NCBI GenBank assembly: GCA_022836615.1
Contig: MU405352.1
Span: 36,083-100,082, forward strand
Source: Annulohypoxylon bovei var. microspora
Taxonomy: Eukaryota; Ascomycota; Sordariomycetes; Xylariales; Hypoxylaceae
Direction of reading: 5' to 3'
DNA: 64,000 bases
The notes beneath the pieces were generated by a model. It was not told the origin of the DNA and did not search any database. It saw only the letters and a program-made list of their open reading frames with translations. The translations under genes were made by a program, and so were the position numbers. Below are positions 13,007 to 23,168 of this stretch, piece by piece (position 1 is the stretch's first letter; every line of letters begins with the position of its first letter).

Positions 13007-14170
13007 ATGAAGGGGAATTCTCTAGCTCTTGCCGCGGCGCTTGCCGTGCCTTCTCAGGCATACCTCCGCTTCGGATGTGCAACTTTGAGCGTTCAGCGTC
13101 TCGATCCTCTCGTCGAGCCAGGTGTCGTCCCATCGGCGCATCTCCACCAGATCATCGGTGGAAATGGCTTCAACGCGACTATGGATCCTACCACGGATGT
13201 CAGCCAGAGAGCTACTTGCACGACTTGCACCTTCTCGGAGGACTTTTCTAATTATTGGACTGCCGTTATGTACTTCAAGGCCCGCAATGGGACTTACAAA
13301 CGAGTTCCGCAATATCCGAATGCTCTCCTGGGTAATTTGCAAGGAGGAATGACTGTCTATTATATCCAAGAATCGTTCAATTCGAACGGGAACCAGAAGG
13401 TTACGGCTTTCAAACCTGTATGTGTACCTCGTAGATATCCATATTTTGAAGCCACTAATCTAACAATTCTAGGGTTTCCGTATGACGGTCGGAACGCCCA
13501 ACAGCAAGGACGGCACCAACCCCGGCCTTCGCTACACCTGTCTGCAGGACGTCATGACGCGATTCCCCGAGACTGCCGAATTTCCCAAACAGGCATGCCC
13601 CGCTGGAATTATGGCTATACACCACTTCCCCGCGTTTGTCATCTACTCCATAATCAAATCTTCCATGCGCTAACGATAGCTCTTCAGATGCTGGGATGGC
13701 AAAAACCTCGACAGCCCTAACCACCAGGACCATATGTACAACACCAACAAAGGCGGATTCGTCCCCGCCGGCGCGTGCCCTTCTTCGCACCCAGTAAGAG
13801 TTCCGCAAGTTGCTCTTGAGACGATGTGGGACACCACCCCGTTCAACGACAAGTCGCTGTGGCCCGAGGATGATTCTCAGCCCTTCGTCTGGTCTTACGA
13901 GGACAGCGTAGGCTATGGCACGCACGGCGACTACCTCTTCGGCTGGAAGGGCGATGCGCTCCAGCGCGCCATGGACTCCAAGTCCCTACTCAGCAACGGC
14001 ATCACAACCCAGAGCGTGGCTCAGGCCAACCAGTGCACTCTCAAGAGCACTGTCAACGAGGACATTGACGGATGTAAGTTATTAATGTTGCGCAAATTAC
14101 CAGCGAGTTGGAACTAACGAATTGCCTCATAGGGCTCACGAGTCTTCCGGGAAGACAGATGGATATGTAG
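13007..14170 (+). CDS. Secreted DUF1996 protein
   Basis: 331-residue protein from exons 13007-13417, 13473-13633, 13688-14073 and 14133-14170; the introns are 54-59 bases, all GT-AG. Residues 1-18 form a signal peptide (MKGNSLALAAALAVPSQA) followed by YLRFGC. Family landmarks seen in order: SAHLHQIIGGNGFN, the TCTTC pair, GFRMTVGTPNS, ACPAGI..HHFPA, CWDGKNLDSPNHQDHM, and GTHGDYLFGWKGDALQRA near the C-terminus. DUF1996 proteins are common fungal extracellular proteins, often with WSC domains; no WSC domain is present here. Biochemical function is unknown; the conserved His/Cys/Asp residues hint at metal or glycan binding but this is not established. The gene stands alone, 1.2 kb after the PKS; co-regulation cannot be judged. 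Confidence 0.9.
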
Positions 14171-16180
14171 GAGATCCCTACTTGGTTCCTTGGGAGTTGA
14201 AAGTTTGCTGAATGTTGAGGAGCGATGATGAAAGGTTAACAATCTACCTAGGTACTAGTTAATCTTCAGATTAAACAGATATCCACTCTTTCGGAATTTA
14301 AGTGCGGATTTAATCTGGAGGTTATGATTTCGAATCCGGGATGATGCAATTTAGGAGAAAGAGTAGATGGAAATTGATCCATATTCTAAGCCAATCGAGC
14401 CGTAACATCTGCCAATCGGCCAAATTATTCTAACATATGCATTTACTAATTATGTTAGTACTGCCTTATTGCATATGTAGCTAGTATATTTTGTTATAAA
14501 ATATAGTAACCCCCTTAATGTGATAATAATTGCATAAATATGTACTAATCCCATATTAACATCCCCCTATTCACGTATTAGAATGTGTCCAGAAACCCGT
14601 GGTATCATACTGATAGATTTGATCCGTAGATCCGATGGGATACTTGTGCTTGACTGTGCAATAGGTTAATCCTAAAAAGCTACTCAGATTACTATTATAT
14701 ATACACTCAAAGGCGATGTCTGCCTAAGGTGAGACTTAAAGCCAACGAAGAACTTAAGTCGGACTTAGTTGAGTCGCCCACAGCAGGTTTCGAACTCACT
14801 TAGATATGGGTCTATGTACGAGTCGTTGTACACGAACCAATACCCATATGGCAGCTTGTAGTTGTATCTGATACATCAGAGATGGTTCACCATACTAACT
14901 ATCAGATCCGCTTACCGATGTGTCTGTCATAGTGTCAAGCACTGCTGTTACAAATATCCATTTCTGCAGTTGTGCCGAGGTATGATGTGTGGTTTGGTCA
15001 TTTGCAGATGCACACCTTCTTAAGTGACGCAATTGCTTGCGACACACATTGGATTATAATTGCCTCAGTCGAATCGCTAACACTGGGTTAGATAGGTAGC
15101 CACTTTTAAATATAAATTTGTCAGCATCGTGCATGAATTGTCGTGATCAGAAGCGTTACCTTTTCATCGATCTGTGCCCAGCGGACCGAGGACTTACCAT
15201 CGACGTGGACCTTGAAGTAACAGCATGTGAGAACTGTTATGATGTTTGGGCAGGGTGGGAGTTCGTCTTTCTTTAGGGTTTGATATTTTATTAGGTAGTG
15301 ATCTTTTTGACAGATACCTTGGCGGTATTGTCCTTCTAAGGAGAGAATCACTGTGAGCTAACCTTAGGGTGTTTACTGATCGATCACTTATCACTACTGG
15401 GGGACTGATTATTTCACCTACTGGCGGCTTGGCCTACTGTTTGTTTATATGGGAAGAGTCAATGATATAACTTGACTTTCCTAAGCCTAATGTTCACATG
15501 ATTATATACATGCAGAGGCTGGAGAAGAGAACCCCAGGTCGCTAGAATCCCTAACTAGGTACCCCAAAATTTTGAAGATGACAATGTCAAAGACCCGTGA
15601 TATTCAAGACCATTCGGTACCTACCCAGGTATTCACTCATATGTGCTGTTGGCCAAGATCTTCATAGACCTCTCCATACTGGACCCACTCGGCATTGAAG
15701 AGGCAGAAGGGCATTGAAATAGGTGCACCATGGATGAATCATACTGTGTAATTAATTATCCCGCCTGCACCAAAATCCGTATAAGGTGAGATAACTAGCT
15801 ACATAGTATTATTGACGCATGATGAATTTATCTTGGCGCCCTTCTGGGAGGTAATTATTTTGCCTTTTGCACTACGTAGCAAACTCCATATCTTGTGACG
15901 TTGTGGATCCGAACACCCCGTCGGAGATAATTATTAATCATGACTGTCGCCTTCTCCTTTTTCTTAAGTCCGATCAGGGTACTGTACTTGATGTACTCGG
16001 CATGAGCTCTACCCGAGTGTCTACCCGATTGCGTTTAGTTCATCACTCAAAATAATGAAATTATGACCATAAAACTCAATGGAAAGTCGCTCAAATCTCA
16101 GAATACATCTTTGATTCGCGACGCTTATAGGTGAACCATCTTATTGAATTATCTCAATCACCTTTCCTAAACTCATTACC
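14171..16180. other. Intergenic, 2 kb
   Basis: No gene recognised. Open frames near 15121-15394 and 15867-16055 lack motifs and look like chance. The stretch 14430-14580 is A+T-rich. One copy of a dispersed repeat lies at 15711-15826. Confidence 0.5.
15711..15826 (+). repeat. Dispersed repeat, copy 1
   Basis: About 116 bases beginning GCATTGAAATAGGTGC that align, with scattered substitutions and small indels, to 22199-22314 in the same orientation. Shared blocks include ATTATCCCGC, ATAACTAG and the ATAGTATTATT/ATAGAATTATT core. A shorter match to the first 26 bases occurs near 26618. Probably a decayed mobile-element fragment; ends and class are not visible. Confidence 0.5.
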
Positions 16181-17148
16181 ATGGATAACGGCCGGACGCT
16201 CGTCGGCTCAGAGCTCTTCAGAGTTGATGGCCTTGTAGCCGTTGTCACTGGAGGCGGAACTGGTAGGTGCACTGCCTTTTGTTTCAATGGCCTTTTACTA
16301 AATTCAGATGAGGAATCGGCTTAATCATTGCTAAAACACTTGCTTTGAACGGAGCGGCGAAAGTCTACATTATCGGCCGCCGACTGGAAAAGCTGGAAGA
16401 GGCGGCAGCCGTGTCTCCTCACGGCAACATCATACCATTGCAAGGAGATGTTACATCCAAAGACGACCTCGATGCTGTTGTGGCCAAGATCACAGCTGAT
16501 GTGGGCTTCATCAATCTCCTCTTTTGCAATTCAGGAATAAGCGGTCCGAATCATTTCGGAATGCCCAAGGACCCCTCTGTGTCGCAAATGAGAGACTTTA
16601 TCTGGCAAAATTGGAGCCAGGAAGACTTCACTAATACTTTAGGAGTGAATGTTACTTCGGTATTTTTCACAGCAATTGCTTTCACTGAACTTCTCAGTCG
16701 TGGAAATGACAAGGAATCCCAAAAAGTGAGCAGCCAAATAGTTGTTACCGCCAGCATCGCTTCATTCCTGAGGGTCGGTCCGACTGGGTTCGCCTACTTG
16801 ATGAGCAAAGTAGCTGTCAACCATATGGCGAAATCCCTAAGTTCGTATCTTGTTCCATATCGCATCAGAGTTAACTGTCTGAATCCTGGACCGTTCCCTT
16901 GTAAGCAATGGACATCCTATCCCATTCCGAGTATTTTACTAAACTTTCTGTAAGCTGAAATGACAGAACAAATCATCGGTCGTGTGCCGGGCTTCACAGC
17001 AGAGTCTTCCCCAGAGAAACGGATTATGAATGAGGCTGACCTAGTTGGTGCCACTCTATATCTCTGCTCGACTGCTGGCTCCTATATCAACGGACTGTCC
17101 CTAATCCTTGATGGTGGTGTAATTGGAACGCAACCATCGACATACTAG
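16181..17148 (+). CDS. Short-chain dehydrogenase/reductase (classical SDR)
   Basis: 287-residue NAD(P)-dependent oxidoreductase; exons 16181-16262, 16313-16900, 16955-17148. The Rossmann motif TGGGTGIG spans residues 23-30 and is split by intron 1; NSG replaces the usual NAG after strand 4; the catalytic set is Asn140, Ser175 region (TASIAS), Tyr189 and Lys193 in YLMSK; the C-terminus has the NPGPFPSEMT and YINGLSLILDGG signatures that fix exon 3. Intron 1 must end at a GAG acceptor (16310-16312), because the nearby CAG at 16304-16306 puts the frame out. Related to 3-oxoacyl reductase/gluconate dehydrogenase-like SDRs; substrate unknown. It lies 5.4 kb from the PKS with a DUF1996 gene between, so cluster membership is possible but unproven. 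Confidence 0.88.
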
Positions 17149-18241
17149 GCTGGACAAATTGTTACAACCTATTCAAATGGTTCGTTCCGTTGCTTCAATT
17201 GGTACTGGAAGCCTAAATTCATTCTCTTTCTAGGAGGGCGGGTACTTGGTTGCAGACTTTGTTCTACCGCATCTCTATCAACTAGGCGCCGAAGAGTACA
17301 TGGAAATGAATAATCACTAAAGTTATAGCTACTGACTTACGATTTATGTAATTTAACCTATTGCACCAATGGCTTTGAGTAACACCAGCCTGTATTGATT
17401 GAATCTATGCGGTTCGGTAGTTAGGTATGTTAGATTCTTCACGTGCGATTGCATGATATGATTGTAGGGCTGCGCAGCGAGAGTGTGCACCACCCCACCC
17501 CGGTCGTATGTCTTAGAGACCCTTTGAACGTCCTATTACTTCAGTGACTTCCACTTCCTAACGCCATATCGCGAGTTAATGTAACCTAAATCATCCAACT
17601 CTACGATTTTTCATTGGCTGACCCCCCCAAAAAAGATGCGCTGCATCACCTGGATAGCCCGAATAAAAACCACCCCACTTCCATTAGGTAAGTCAGATTT
17701 TGTATTAGCATCATATTTTATTATTCCCTCCCTTTGTTTTTCTCTTATTTCAAGATTTTGAATCTTTCACCCTTAGACGCGACGTCGGGCGACGGATTCA
17801 AGCTGTGCCTCGGCTGATTTTATAGTTAAGTAGATGTAGAAAAATGGAAGCAATCAAACGAAATCCTTGGAAGGCTGAGGTTCTGCCGCTGAGGTTAAAT
17901 CTAAGGTATAAGGTGCCCCTGGCGCGATGCTAATATGATCACTAATCTCACTATAACTTTTCCAAGTTGCAAGCCTTGTCTTATAGGGCATATTCCACAC
18001 TTAGGGGACTCTTTAGGCCTGGATAATCCTTGTAATGCTTTTTTTGGGCGGCGGTGGGGAAGTTTAGTTTCGTCTCAGGGGCTTAACTTGTCACTTTTGA
18101 GACCCACCCACCTTTGAGCTCGAACCTCGCCTCAGCTCAGGGGTTAGATACTACCTGTCTTTTTTCACACATTTAAACCTGTACGATGACTTTGAAATGT
18201 GACATATTACAACTCATACTAGCTGGTAATTGCTCTTTAAC
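17149..18241. other. Intergenic
   Basis: No supported gene. Contains C-rich tracts (CACCCCACCCC near 17489, CCCCCCC near 17624). Open frame 17935-18117 lacks any motif. Confidence 0.45.
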
Positions 18242-18701
18242 ATGCACAAACATCAGAATACCTTTCCCGGTCTGACCTTCGTTACCGAATAAGTCTTTGT
18301 GAGAGAAGGTGAAATACTGCCGACCAAGGATAATGCGCCCACGGATCATCCCCACATCAGTATCATATAGCTGGGGCGATGCCTTACCAAAACATGTCAA
18401 AAAGTATTCCGATGGATACCGCCAGTTGTTTCCGCACGCCAAGCAGGTTATAGTTTTGTCACCAATCTTGCAGGCCATGCGGCAAGACTTCTAACAACGT
18501 GCGGAGAGTATGAAAACAGTGGTTAAGGCTGCTTTCGCAACAGAAGTCGCAGGAACACGAAGCTTCCAAACAAAGTCGGTCCTCGTTCACGTCATGTCAA
18601 ATACAGGAGGGATCAACTATGCTGCAACTCTCTACGCACATCATCAACTTCATGGTCGGCCTCTACCACACGACCTTGTCGTCTTAGATTCAACTCCCGC
18701 A
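18242..18701 (+). pseudogene. TMEM53/PaxU-like (DUF829) alpha/beta hydrolase pseudogene
   Basis: Remnant of a DUF829 protein, the family of fungal PaxU. Reading from ATG18242, the start FPGLTFVTE meets TAA at 18290-18292, continues VFVREGEILPTKDNAPTDHPHIS, shifts frame near 18362-18369 (one extra base or two lost), continues YSWGDALPKHVKKYSDGY and FPHAKQVIVLSP, hits a second TAA at 18492-18494, and goes on to VLVHVMSNTGG, YAATLYAHHQLHGRPLPHDL and VLDSTP. It then stops dead at base 18701 where a MITE begins; no continuation was found beyond the MITE. So there are two nonsense codons, one frameshift and loss of the 3' half. The VHVMSNTGG block holds the presumed nucleophile-elbow region of the family. 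Non-functional with high likelihood. Confidence 0.82.
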
Positions 18702-18911
18702 AATGGCGTCAAATTAAATGGGCTATGTGCGAACTGGTGTTAATATCACTGTAAAACACTGTGCGTTTCTGCTATCCCCTGGCTACCTAATCAGCACTGC
18801 TTGCCAGCCAAAACCCGTGTAAGTTACCTAAGTAGGTAGTCTGAGGGAGAGAATTTTGGTACAGTGTTAGACACTGTCACTCGCACATGGCCCATTTAAT
18901 TTGACGCCATT
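18702..18911. mobile_element. MITE, family A, copy 1 (210 bp)
   Basis: Bounded by 31-base terminal inverted repeats, AATGGCGTCAAATTAAATGG at the left and its complement at the right (18881-18911), differing at one position over the 31 bases. There is no coding capacity. Three further copies occur in the window. No target-site duplication is obvious. The left end abuts the coding remnant of the DUF829 pseudogene. Confidence 0.85.
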
Positions 18912-19377
18912 CTATCTGAGTCGAAGGTAAAACTGTACATATGTAATCCTGATAAGATAGTCGTAGTTGGACCTTACCATCGCCCCACCAGGCAGGTCCC
19001 CATAGCAGCAATGAATTCGGCGTATACCGACCGGCTAGAATGGATTTTCCACTTGCTTGGTGTATTAAAATTTAAGAGAACGAGAAGGCTTGGCCAAAGT
19101 CGGGGCTGCGCTTGATTTGGTAGAGATTAGCACCCGGCCAGCCCGGCTACGGGGTGATGGGGCTTTGCAATGCACATCTTTCCTTGCGGAGCGAGGTAGT
19201 GATGGTTGTTGTATTTCTTAGGTTATAAAATCTTAATCTAAAACAAGAGAACAAACTAATCTAATCCCAATGCTTACGTAACAGCCCAGCACTAATGTTA
19301 AAAATTCCTCACATCCATGGATCTGATTATGGGTTAAAATTGTGTAAACCGAGACTTTTCTGCACTGGGAAAAACGT
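18912..19377. other. Intergenic, no feature seen
   Basis: No coding motif and no repeat that I could match elsewhere in the window. Confidence 0.4.
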
Positions 19378-19545
19378 TGTTTTAGTGGCTGTACGCCCTG
19401 AGCTATAGCGGTTAACCATTAAATTCTAGTGAAAAAATCACTATGACGCCTGGGGCTTAGCTTAGGGCTGATACAGTGCCGATTGATTATTGACTAATTC
19501 ACGCACTAGGCAAGGGTTGCGAAAGATGTGCTAACTCGTGGCTAA
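19378..19545 (+). repeat. Decayed relative of the 38.7-kb MITE
   Basis: Aligns in the same orientation to the interior of the element at 38677-38948: TTTTAGTGGCT, TATAGCGGTTA, ACTAGAA/TTCTAGTG, TCACTAT, TAATACAGTG/TGATACAGTG, ACGCACT.GGCAAGGG. The long terminal inverted repeats of the 38.7-kb copy are not recognisable here, so this copy is truncated or heavily diverged. Confidence 0.55.
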
Positions 19546-19632
19546 TAGCGGTTAAACGTGCCGTCTCGTGCCCACAATTTCCCCAAGTCGAGTTCGTTCT
19601 AGCCCTTGCCAACTCAAAAATCTGAATTTGAA

Positions 19633-20003
19633 CTAATCGATCACAGTACCTAGGAGGTAGCGCCAGTGCCACCACCAGAAATGATCGGCAGCGCCGAACC
19701 AGCCGAAAACTAGGTCTAGATTAAGAATGGCGCAGAATTGAACTGCTTTAGCGCCATACAACTTGTCGACAAAGAATGCGTTGATAAGACCACCCATTGC
19801 TCCTCCCATTCCTAAAAGGCAGAAGAATATTGTCCACATGAATCTTGGGAACACATCTCGAAACACGGAGAAGGCGAAGATACTGAAGATTAAGATTGTG
19901 ACCTCAAAAATGAAAGAGCCTAACCAAAAGAGGAAAAAAGGTCTGAGGTAAAGAGTACGGCGCTTCTCAGCATTAGCTTTGTCATCTTGGAGGCGATGAG
20001 GAC
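19633..20003 (-). pseudogene. C-terminal fragment of a multipass membrane protein
   Basis: An open stretch on the minus strand, ending with TAG at 19633-19635, encodes KANAEKRRTLYLRPFF followed by hydrophobic segments (FLFWLGSFIFEVTILIFSIF, then FMWTIFFCLLGMGGAMGGLI), a loop FFVDKLYGAKAVQFCA, and a Trp-rich end GWFGAADHFWWWHWRYLLG. This is conserved-looking fungal membrane-protein sequence whose family I cannot name. A plausible splice acceptor (TTACCAG) marks the upstream edge at 20003, but no upstream exon can be read in the next 400 bases, which run into transposon DNA. I infer a 5'-truncated gene. It could instead be a short intact gene with an exon I failed to see. Confidence 0.55.
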
Positions 20004-20384
20004 CTGGTAAGTACTAGCTCGAGTCTCTGAAGCTAACATTATAATCAGGTCTGTTGGGTGGTTTAAAGAGAAGATTAGGTCGGTACCTGACTTAAGTTTA
20101 TCTTACAGGAGATAGAGTGCTACTAGCGCGATATTAATAGCGCTGATAGAAATAGAATATCCCACACCATCCCACTCCTACTAGATCCATTGTATTGTGG
20201 GGGTGGATTGAGCCTCATTAACGTTCTCAACGTGCCTTTAAAACTGCGCTTCGATTAAAAAATATAATAATAACTAAGACAATACTTTATAATATCCCAG
20301 GCTTCCCATGTAAAAGCAAGTATTCTTTAAACTAAGACATAGGATATTAAAAAGGTGATAATATTGATCCGACAAAAATCATAC
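20004..20384. other. Spacer before transposon
   Basis: No gene seen; composition grows more A+T-rich toward the transposon. Confidence 0.4.
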
Positions 20385-20393
20385 CAAAGACTC

Positions 20394-21083
20394 CAGTAAC
20401 TTTAACCACACAGCCCAGTTTTTCCCTTAGAAACAGCCCATCCACTTTTTTGTGTGGATCTAGGCATTTTATTGGTTCTCGCTTCTTACACTAAGACTTA
20501 ACATACAACTTGTCGCAACACGTTTATTTTTGTGTACAATTTCAATCATATTACAATGAAAGTAAGTATAGAACTGGATGCACTATACCCATTATGAAGC
20601 GCTTCGAAAGACCTATTTAATGAATATTATTTCAATATTTAAAGTTGCGTTTTGAAGATGTTAGGTGGATTAAAAGTTCCTAAGGTAAGTCGGTATAAGG
20701 GGGGTAATGTGTTAAACTAAGGGTCTCACGTGACCACCTTGATCTCAGCACACCTAAAATATACTGACCTTTCTTACCCTTGTAACATCTTCAAAATGCA
20801 ACTTTAAATATTAAAATTATATTTATTAAATAGGCCTTTCGAAGGGCTTTCGAATAGATATAATGCATCTTATCTTATACATATGTACGCGGCGGTATGG
20901 GACATACAAAGTTCAATTAGATTAGATAACACAAATGGTACATGCATTTATATGGCAGTTTGTATGTGAAAGAAAGTACTCTTAGTGCGATGTAACTTTA
21001 GTGGAAACAACCAATAAGATGCATCAAAAAAGTGGATGGGCTGTTTCTAAGGGAAAAACTGGGCTGTGTGGTTAAAGTTACTG
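20394..21083. mobile_element. Non-autonomous Mutator-like DNA transposon, 690 bp
   Basis: Terminal inverted repeats of 58 bases (20394-20451 and 21026-21083) starting CAGTAACTTTAACCACACAG are identical by eye. The element is flanked by a perfect 9-bp duplication CAAAGACTC at 20385-20393 and 21084-21092, the length typical of Mutator-like elements. Inverted similarity continues inside: TTTAAAGTTGCGTTTTGAAGATGTTA near 20640 against its complement near 20785, so the whole element could fold into a long hairpin. There is no transposase frame. TIR identity suggests recent activity or homogenisation. It shares its first 11 bases and an internal TCACGTGACC block with the next element. Confidence 0.9.
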
Positions 21084-21208
21084 CAAAGACTCATACATTC
21101 GGATATGTCACAATTATTACTGGTTACATTTTTAATCAAAACGCAGTACTGAGCCAATGTTAATAAAACAAAAATCTTGGTGTTACATAAATGTTAACCA
21201 ATAACCTT

Positions 21209-22109
21209 CAGTAACTTTAGTGAAACAGGTGCCGTTTTTTAAATAAACAGGTGAAACCCACTTTTACATTTCAACCAATCAAATGCGCGAAAATCATAAC
21301 TTTAAATTGCATTGGACTACGTACTGTACGTACCTTACATACACCTGCTTTTTAAGCTTCAATACGTAACCTTTTATTTAATAAAATAATAAAATATTTA
21401 TATAATATTCAATTGAAACAATTGGCTGATTATTTTCGCACTTTTATTAATTATGTAATTGTTTTAATATTGCGCAAAGTTTACGTTGTAAAATACCTAC
21501 CGGTAAGGTAGGTATGTTGGCTTGTAGGGGTGTCACGTGACCCCGCCAAAAAAAACCCCATGACTTTAAACAACATACCCCCTCAAGAATGTTGATGCAT
21601 TCAAACAATACCTATATCATTCAATCCGGTAGATCGAGAGCTTTGTAATGGTATATTTTATTTTATTGTAAGCCGTATATTTCGAAAGTTATTTGAATAT
21701 ATCTGTTGAAAAGCCCGGGCCACAAAAAGGTCACGTGGTACCCTTTGATCTCACCATTCGGAGGGGCGCTACTAAAAGTGGGCCATGTGCGAGAGACAGT
21801 GCTTAACACTGTGTATAAGCTGATCCCTTGTGCTACCTATTTGGGTAGCTAGCACTTGTTTCAATTGGCAAAAAGTAGTAATTAAGTAATCAGGGGATAC
21901 AAGTCTATACAGTGCGTTATAGTACTATTAACACTGTCTCACACATGGCCCACTTTCAATGATGTCCTTTGCCACTTACGGTGGTTTTACCAATGTACCT
22001 AAGTATTGTGGGGTTTTCAAGGGTTCTCATGTTGTAGCCAATAGTATGTGGGTAAAAGTGGGTTCACCTGTTTATCTAAAAAACGGCACCTGTTTCACTA
22101 AACGTACTG
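21209..22109. mobile_element. Non-autonomous Mutator-like DNA transposon, 901 bp, with nested MITE
   Basis: Terminal inverted repeats of about 60 bases (21209-21268 and 22051-22109) begin CAGTAACTTTAGTGAAACAG / CAGTACGTTTAGTGAAACAG and differ at only a few positions. It is flanked by the perfect 9-bp duplication AATAACCTT (21200-21208 and 22110-22118). Internal sequence includes two CACGTG motifs (near 21534 and 21732) and a 183-bp MITE at 21774-21956. It has no coding capacity. Same superfamily as the element at 20394, with a diverged TIR. Confidence 0.88.
21774..21956. mobile_element. MITE, family A, copy 2, nested in transposon
   Basis: TIRs AAAAGTGGGCCATGTGCGAG at the left and the complement of its variant at the right (ending GGCCCACTTT); the conserved core is GGGCCATGTGCGA, as in copy 1. 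It interrupts the 901-bp Mutator-like element, so it inserted later. No clear target duplication. Confidence 0.78.
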
Positions 22110-22198
22110 AATAACCTTCTTTGATTCACGATTAATTATTTCTAAGAGTAGAAGATAAGGCATTTCCACTAATTTATGACTTTCCTTATGGCAGCAAC

Positions 22199-22314
22199 GC
22201 ATTGGAATAGGTGCGTCATGTATGAATAATACTATGTATTCAATTATCCCGCTCGCGCCGAAATATGTATGGAGCTAAATAACTAGTTGCATAGAATTAT
22301 TTTATACGTGATGC
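22199..22314 (+). repeat. Dispersed repeat, copy 2
   Basis: Counterpart of 15711-15826, same orientation, beginning GCATTGGAATAGGTGC. It lies 90 bases right of the Mutator-like element. Scattered substitutions of both kinds; no coding content. Confidence 0.5.
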
Positions 22315-23168
22315 ACTAGGGTTGAACCCAGATTTTTGTTTTATAATATGTTCCGAACCGTACAGGTGTTTTAAAGGTTTGACCTCCCTTAGCCTAAAGG
22401 AAAAACGTTGTTCTTTACCTAAGTTCAACCTCTACCTTACCGGGCTACTTGATCGACAACCCACCCATTCTAGTTAAAGAGTTCCTTTGTTTAAATGTTT
22501 GATAGGGGTGAGCAGGGGAGCAATCAACTTAGACGAGTGAACTTAGGTTTTCACTCAAAGCTCGATCTCACCCCGGCGTGCTTCTCTCTTCGTATGTCAA
22601 AATAGCCCCTATTGCACTAAGCGATCCAATAACAGCATTAGTCAGTTCTCTGGTATTTGAACTAGTTACTGGGTTTTTACGCGGACAATCTAGAGCTAAC
22701 ACCTGCTGTTAGCATGGGATAAGTATCTTCATGACATGGTGGAGTACTTCGCACATTTAGGTCCAGAATTTAGCCTAGCATGATAAACAATTGACTTCGC
22801 GGCTCAGCCCATTACAACTACGGTCATTAATCATTCACCTACGAGTTCCGAACCATACCTGTTCATTACCTAATCACTAGCTAGGTATATAAATCCGACA
22901 AACGACCGTTTGTACGAGGATATTTATGCATCAAGAAAAATAGTTCCATACTTTGTAAGGAGTGATAGTTGTAGCAGATAATAAGTTGTCTTAAAAGGAG
23001 CGAAGAATATCTACCTAGAGGTGTAACGAACCTAAGGTATGCAGATACTGCTGATAAACCCATCAGCGGACGTGCTTTGCCATCGATCTCTTTTCATCTG
23101 ATTAGAACTTCGGTAATTGCCAGCGAGATGCGTCCTATTTATCGATCAGCTATGTATTCATGACAATC
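22315..23168. other. Intergenic
   Basis: No supported gene. The 60-codon frame at 22881-23063 on the minus strand has no recognisable motif. Confidence 0.45.

Noticed and set aside
13455..13925. 156-codon minus-strand frame
   Set aside because: Antisense shadow of the DUF1996 gene, whose exons are proven by frame-keeping splices.
14775..14810. tRNA-like B-box (GTTTCGAAC context)
   Set aside because: No matching A-box or cloverleaf stems around it.
18173..18478. 101-codon minus-strand frame with a CxxC pair
   Set aside because: Shadow of the DUF829 pseudogene, whose plus-strand frames carry recognisable family sequence.
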